NCBI GenBank assembly: GCA_019116245.1
Contig: DXCC01000007.1
Span: forward strand, 1-37,080
From: Candidatus Tidjanibacter faecipullorum
Lineage (GTDB): Bacteria > Bacteroidota > Bacteroidia > Bacteroidales > Rikenellaceae
DNA: 37,080 nt
Direction of reading: 5' to 3'
In this document: piece after piece, positions 33,183-37,080 of the stretch
How the letters are laid out: every line of letters begins with the position of its first letter
Numbering within the stretch: the stretch's first letter is position 1
Position numbers and translations under genes: made by a program
The notes under the pieces: generated by a model
Seen by the model: the letters and a program-made list of their open reading frames with translations, nothing else
What the model was told of the DNA's origin: nothing
Database searches by the model: none

Positions 33183-34049
33183 TCACAGTCCCAGCAGATA
33201 CCGGCCGTAGGGCGTATGGCCGACCGGCGCTGCCAGTTCGTGCAGCCGCCGGCGGTCGATCCAACCGTTCCGGTAGGCGATCTCCTCCAGACAGGCCACC
33301 TTCAGCCCCTGCCGCTTCTCGATCACCTCGATGAAGGTCGAAGCCTCGGAGAGCGAATCGTGCGTCCCTGTGTCGAGCCACGCAAAGCCGCGTCCCAGCA
33401 GTTCGACCCGCAGCGTCCCCTCCTCCATGAAGCGACGGTTCACGTCGGTGATCTCCAGTTCGCCGCGCGCCGAAGGACGGATGCCGCGCGCCACCTCAAC
33501 GACCCTGTTGGGATAGAAATAAAGCCCCACGACCGCATAGTTGCTGGCCGGCTGCTGCGGCTTCTCCTCGATACTCACCACCCGGCCCTGCTCGTCAAAG
33601 CCCGCCACGCCGTAGCGCTGGGGATCGTTCACCCAATAGCCGAAGATCGTTGCCATATTCCCGCTGTCTACCGCCTGCACCGACTCGGCCAGCATGCCGG
33701 TGAAGCCCTGGCCGTAGAAGATGTTGTCGCCCAGCACCAGGCAGACGCTGTCGTCCCCGATGAACTCCTCGCCGATCAGAAAGGCCTGTGCCAGTCCGTC
33801 CGGCGACGGCTGCTCGGCATAGGAGAAGCGGACGCCGTAGTCGCTGCCGTCCCCCAGCAGCCGCCGGAACAGAGGCAGGTCGTACGGGGTCGAGATAATC
33901 AGGATGTCCCGAATGCCCGCCAGCATCAGCACCGAGATCGGATAGTAGATCATCGGTTTGTCATAGATCGGCAGCAACTGCTTGCTCACCCCTTTCGTGA
34001 GCGGGTAGAGGCGCGTGCCGCTGCCTCCCGCCAATACGATTCCTTTCAT
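33183..34049 (-). CDS. rfbA: Glucose-1-phosphate thymidylyltransferase
   Basis: This 288-residue nucleotidyltransferase (RmlA) makes dTDP-glucose from dTTP and glucose 1-phosphate, the first step to dTDP-L-rhamnose. The N-terminal [69 protein letters not shown] and [12 protein letters not shown] are characteristic. I start at ATG 34049 (MKGIVLAGG); the longer frame to 34082 would overlap the upstream gene. It is 10 bp from the nucleotidyltransferase-fold gene. Confidence 0.97.
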   Translation of the reverse strand: MKGIVLAGGSGTRLYPLTKGVSKQLLPIYDKPMIYYPISVLMLAGIRDILIISTPYDLPLFRRLLGDGSDYGVRFSYAEQPSPDGLAQAFLIGEEFIGDDSVCLVLGDNIFYGQGFTGMLAESVQAVDSGNMATIFGYWVNDPQRYGVAGFDEQGRVVSIEEKPQQPASNYAVVGLYFYPNRVVEVARGIRPSARGELEITDVNRRFMEEGTLRVELLGRGFAWLDTGTHDSLSEASTFIEVIEKRQGLKVACLEEIAYRNGWIDRRRLHELAAPVGHTPYGRYLLGL

Positions 34050-34059
34050 GACCGCATCG

Positions 34060-35145
34060 TTACAGTTTCGGACTTCGGTCAAACAGGAAGCCGCCTACCA
34101 ACTTCGCCATCTGACCGACATAGCTTTTCTGATAAATATCGCGATACTTCCACTGGTAGCGGAAGATGTTGGACAACACCTTCGTGCGTCCCCACCATCG
34201 GCCCTTGCCCCGATTATAGACCGCCGAGTCATCATAAAAGATCGACTCGAGAATCCGATCGGCATAGGGACTTTCTGTCACGACCGACGGATTGGTAATC
34301 TGCACACCGCAATAGCGCACCGCCATGGCAGTCATGGCATCGACAAACCGGCGCAGATGATACTGCTCGCACACGGCATAAAAACGATCCCAGTCGAGCC
34401 GATGCTGCTCGGCCGCCACCAGACAGGCCCAGTCATAGATATGCCGGAAACGGATGCCCTCCAGCAGGAAATGGGTAAGCGCATGCCAATTTAGGAACAG
34501 CGCATTGAACATCACAGGCGGAATCCCGATGCAAGTTCCCTCGACACACTCCGGCTGCTTCACCTCGGCCAACAGCGACTCCAGCAACCGTTCGAACGCC
34601 TTGGTCTGTCGACTGCCGCGAATGCCGACACAGAAACGATGATTCTCGATCATAACGCCCCTGTGACGCATGTGGGTATGCTTATACCCCACCGGCCGCT
34701 CGATCTCGGCACCTGCCGCCTCGGCCACCTCGTCGGCCTTATCCCGTCCTGCACCCAAGAAACAATCGAAGTCACCGCACTCGCGATGCTCCGCAATCGG
34801 ATAATAACGACTGAACGCAAAGCCCTTCAAGGCAAACGGCTGCAATCCGGCAGCATGCCACACGGCAGTCAATTCGGTTGCCACAGCCAGTTGCTTGCGG
34901 TAACGCAGACCGATGCCCTCGGCATTCAAAGCCCAACGAAGTTTCAGCTCGCGCGGCGGCATCACCTCTTTCGGCAAACGCGCCACCACATCCCACAGCA
35001 CCGCCTGCAACCCTTGTCGGGCAGCCATCGCATAGATCGCCGCCCAATCGGCCAGCTGCCATTCCGCCACCTCCGCAGCGGTCGGCGCCGTACCGGGCAG
35101 CACATGACGCAACAAACAGAAAAACCGTGTCTGAACAGTTGTCAT
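34060..35145 (-). CDS. Nucleotidyltransferase-fold protein (NTP_transf_5 type)
   Basis: This 361-residue protein resembles the uncharacterised nucleotidyltransferase family PF14907. The supporting block is [28 protein letters not shown], given here as its parts: LKG, a YYP segment, then an Arg and the GDFDCFL Asp pair. Other parts are HRFCVGIRG and a helical C-terminal half with [20 protein letters not shown]. These proteins often occur in polysaccharide gene clusters of Bacteroidetes, but substrate and role are not known. It lies between the aminotransferase (6 bp) and rmlA (10 bp), so it belongs to the same operon. It could modify a carrier or a glycan precursor; this is inference. Confidence 0.75.
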   Translation of the reverse strand: MTTVQTRFFCLLRHVLPGTAPTAAEVAEWQLADWAAIYAMAARQGLQAVLWDVVARLPKEVMPPRELKLRWALNAEGIGLRYRKQLAVATELTAVWHAAGLQPFALKGFAFSRYYPIAEHRECGDFDCFLGAGRDKADEVAEAAGAEIERPVGYKHTHMRHRGVMIENHRFCVGIRGSRQTKAFERLLESLLAEVKQPECVEGTCIGIPPVMFNALFLNWHALTHFLLEGIRFRHIYDWACLVAAEQHRLDWDRFYAVCEQYHLRRFVDAMTAMAVRYCGVQITNPSVVTESPYADRILESIFYDDSAVYNRGKGRWWGRTKVLSNIFRYQWKYRDIYQKSYVGQMAKLVGGFLFDRSPKL

Positions 35146-35151
35146 CGCCGT

Positions 35152-36291
35152 TTATTTGTTCACCCGACGTACAATCGCCTCAACGACAGCTCCTATTTGC
35201 GCATCGGTCAACGACGAGCCCGACGGCAGACACAAACCTCGGCCAAAGATCCGTTCCGAAGTGCCATCGCCATAAAAAGCATGGTTGGCAAACACCGGCT
35301 GCATGTGCATCGGACGCCACAACAGACGCGATTCGATATTTTCCTCTGCCAATGCCAATCGGATATCATCCGCCGTACAGTCCACACGCGGTGCATCCAC
35401 CTCGATACAAGTCAACCAGAAGTTCGAGGCATAATCGGACGAAGGATTCTGCTTTACCGTAATGCCATCTACACCCGACAACAGCTTCGTGTACAGATCA
35501 TGAATTGCCCTGCGCCGCGCAACATGCTCTTCCAGCACCATCATCTGACCACGGCCAATACCGGCACAGACATTCGAAAGCCGATAATTATATCCGATAT
35601 GTTCGTGATAATAGTACGGACGATTCTCGCGAGCCTGCGTAGCATAGAACATTACACGCTGCGCCGAAGCAGCATCGGGACATACCAATGCGCCGCCACC
35701 GGACGTCGTGATAATCTTGTTGCCATTGAAACTCAATCCGCCGAACGCTCCGATCGTACCACATTTGCGACCTTTATATTCGGAGCCAAGCGCCTCGGCC
35801 GCATCTTCAAGTATCGGAATATCGTACTTCGCTGCTATTTGTTCAATTTCGTCCATCCGGGCCGGCATGCCATACAAATGAACCGGGATGATGGCCTTCG
35901 GATAACGTCCCGTCTTTGCTTTCCGATCCAGAATCGCCTTCTCCAACAACTCCGGCGACATGTTCCAAGTCGTCTCTTCCGAATCGACAAATACCGGCGT
36001 CGCCCCCAAATAGGTCACCGGATTAGCCGATGCAGCAAACGTAAACGATTGACAAATCACCTCGTCACCGGGGCCGACACCCAACATAATCAGGCCTAAG
36101 TGCAAAGCAGCCGTTCCGGCACTCAGCGCAACAACATGCTTATCTTCTCCAAGATAGGCAGCCAAATCCCGTTCAAATGCATCTACGTTCGGCCCCAGCG
36201 GCACGACCCAGTTCGTATCAAAAGCCTCTTTCACGAAGTCTTGCTCATGGGCACCCATGTGAGCAAGCGAAAGCCAAATTCTCTCCTGCAT
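35152..36291 (-). CDS. DegT/DnrJ/EryC1 family sugar aminotransferase (PglE-like)
   Basis: This 379-residue PLP enzyme transfers an amino group to a nucleotide keto sugar. ALSAGTAALHLGL, DEVICQSFTFAASANPV, the Asp of LEDAAEALG (D163) and the PLP lysine K192 in SFNGNKIITTSGGG define the family. With the PglC-like transferase directly upstream and an acyltransferase beyond, it best fits synthesis of an acetamido sugar of the bacillosamine type, where PglE makes the 4-amino sugar. The matching 4,6-dehydratase is not in the window. Codon use is less GC-rich than in the rml genes. Confidence 0.88.
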   Translation of the reverse strand: MQERIWLSLAHMGAHEQDFVKEAFDTNWVVPLGPNVDAFERDLAAYLGEDKHVVALSAGTAALHLGLIMLGVGPGDEVICQSFTFAASANPVTYLGATPVFVDSEETTWNMSPELLEKAILDRKAKTGRYPKAIIPVHLYGMPARMDEIEQIAAKYDIPILEDAAEALGSEYKGRKCGTIGAFGGLSFNGNKIITTSGGGALVCPDAASAQRVMFYATQARENRPYYYHEHIGYNYRLSNVCAGIGRGQMMVLEEHVARRRAIHDLYTKLLSGVDGITVKQNPSSDYASNFWLTCIEVDAPRVDCTADDIRLALAEENIESRLLWRPMHMQPVFANHAFYGDGTSERIFGRGLCLPSGSSLTDAQIGAVVEAIVRRVNK

Positions 36292-36295
36292 AACG

Positions 36296-36877
36296 TTATG
36301 CTTTGAAAATCGTTTGAAAAATCAATTTGATATCCCCAATAAAAGTGTGGTGATAATAATAATCGAGGTTAATCCGCACCTTATCCGGAAAGATCACCTC
36401 ATCATTGTAGCGTTGGGGATCCTCCACCGTTGCCAGCAGATCTTCCTCGTGCGCATATTTCAACGAAGCCGGTCCCGTAATACCCGGACGCAATTTCAGA
36501 ATCAGTCGATCTTCTCCTACCAGCCGATCCGCATACCCGGGGACATCGGGCCGCGGCCCGACAAAACTCATATCGCCAATTAGCACATTCCACAGTTCCG
36601 GCAACTCATCGAGTTTGTAACGGCGCAACACCGCCCCCAACGGCGTAATACGGCTCTCGCCAGCCACCGACACGGACGAACCGCCATGTCCGACTGTCAT
36701 GGAACGGAACTTATACATGGTAAACAAGCGTCCGTTCCGTCCGACGCGCTGCTGACGAAAGACAACAGGACCGCCCGGCATCCTGCATCGGATCAACACG
36801 GCAACGACCAGCAATACCGGCCACAACACCAACAATCCGACAAACGCCGTGACGCGATCAAAGATATTTTTCAACAT
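36296..36877 (-). CDS. PglC-like polyprenyl-phosphate phosphoglycosyl transferase
   Basis: This 193-residue monotopic membrane enzyme transfers a phosphosugar from a UDP-sugar to undecaprenyl phosphate, the first membrane step of a glycan. One hydrophobic re-entrant helix lies at about 8-29, followed by VVFRQQRVGRNG, FTMYKFRSM, the catalytic Asp-Glu pair D90-E91 in DELPELWNVLIGDMSFVGPRP and KLRPGITGPASLKY. Size and motifs match Campylobacter PglC rather than the larger WbaP type. The gene lies 4 bp before the aminotransferase and 9 bp after the acyltransferase, so it is in the same operon. Confidence 0.92.
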   Translation of the reverse strand: MLKNIFDRVTAFVGLLVLWPVLLVVAVLIRCRMPGGPVVFRQQRVGRNGRLFTMYKFRSMTVGHGGSSVSVAGESRITPLGAVLRRYKLDELPELWNVLIGDMSFVGPRPDVPGYADRLVGEDRLILKLRPGITGPASLKYAHEEDLLATVEDPQRYNDEVIFPDKVRINLDYYYHHTFIGDIKLIFQTIFKA

Positions 36878-36886
36878 ATAAGTAAA

Positions 36887-37080
36887 TCAAACTTGAATCT
36901 CTTTTGCTGGAATTCCTACGACAGTTGCTCCATCTGGCACAGAATGATTAACAAGCGCACACGCTCCCACTACTGCATTCTCACCAATTACTAATCCCTC
37001 CTGTTGACGTGCAATTAACGTTGCCTTCATGCCAATATACGCCCCCTTCTTAATTAACATTTTATTATGCCGTTGCTTTC
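36887..37080 (-). CDS. Hexapeptide-repeat acyltransferase, C-terminal part (5' end outside window)
   Basis: The minus strand is open from the window edge to a TGA at 36889-36887 and encodes about 63 residues. IKKGAYIGMKATLIA, LVIGENAVVGACALVNHSV and PDGATVVGIPAKEI follow the left-handed beta-helix pattern of hexapeptide acyltransferases, and the end PDG-x5-GIPAKEI is typical of their last coil. It lies 9 bp before the PglC-like gene, which fits a PglD-like N-acetyltransferase for an acetamido sugar, but a general O-acetyltransferase is equally possible. This stretch is clearly AT-richer than the rest of the window. Confidence 0.85.
   Translation of the reverse strand, partial: KQRHNKMLIKKGAYIGMKATLIARQQEGLVIGENAVVGACALVNHSVPDGATVVGIPAKEIQV

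Overview
The window is chromosomal DNA from a GC-rich member of the Bacteroidetes, most likely an Alistipes-like Rikenellaceae (inference). Supporting signs are -7 promoter elements of the TAnnTTTG type, few recognisable Shine-Dalgarno sites, a fimbrillin-like lipoprotein with an LAGC lipobox, a GldE homologue, a MurE of the meso-diaminopimelate type, and a mur/fts gene order typical of Bacteroidales. No rRNA, tRNA, insertion sequence or CRISPR array was seen.

Layout. (1) 1-625 is the 3' end of aspS, which ends at a 16-bp hairpin shared with the converging unit. (2) 4410-705, minus strand, is an apparent operon: ECF sigma factor, membrane protein with a TonB-like C-terminus (putative partner of the sigma factor), then pabA, pabB and pabC for p-aminobenzoate and folate synthesis. 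(3) 4550-7050, plus strand, is a surface module: a promoter, a hairpin at the predicted 5' end of the transcript, an easily missed 58-residue small protein, a 699-residue lipoprotein and a strong terminator. (4) 7334-23366, plus strand, is the division and cell wall cluster: rsmH, ftsL-like, ftsI, murE, mraY, murD, ftsW, murG, murC, then a terminator, then ftsQ, ftsA, ftsZ. It makes lipid II from UDP-MurNAc precursors (MurC, D, E, MraY, MurG), polymerises and crosslinks it at the septum (FtsW, FtsI) and builds the Z ring (FtsZ, FtsA, FtsQ, FtsL). mraZ is not found upstream of rsmH, and murF, ddl and murB are not in the cluster. (5) 23436-26914, plus strand, is gldE, a phosphopantetheinyl transferase, ung and an unknown membrane protein. 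(6) 28631-27005, minus strand, is a secreted glucosaminidase with a LysM-like tail and a conserved unknown protein. (7) 28832-30411, plus strand, is gcvH and mdh. (8) 37080-30509, minus strand, is a surface polysaccharide locus: hexapeptide acyltransferase (cut by the window edge), PglC-like phosphoglycosyl transferase, DegT-type aminotransferase, a nucleotidyltransferase-fold protein, and the dTDP-L-rhamnose genes rmlA, rmlC, rmlD, rmlB.

Most of the window is core housekeeping. The most unusual feature is in FtsW: a cytoplasmic N-terminal extension of about 150 residues made largely of six tandem 15-residue amphipathic units, encoded by three 90-bp DNA repeats. Other points worth attention are the terminator splitting the division cluster between murC and ftsQ, a 15-nt sequence shared by the regions upstream of rsmH and ftsQ, the folate genes placed behind an ECF sigma factor, and the small protein before the lipoprotein.
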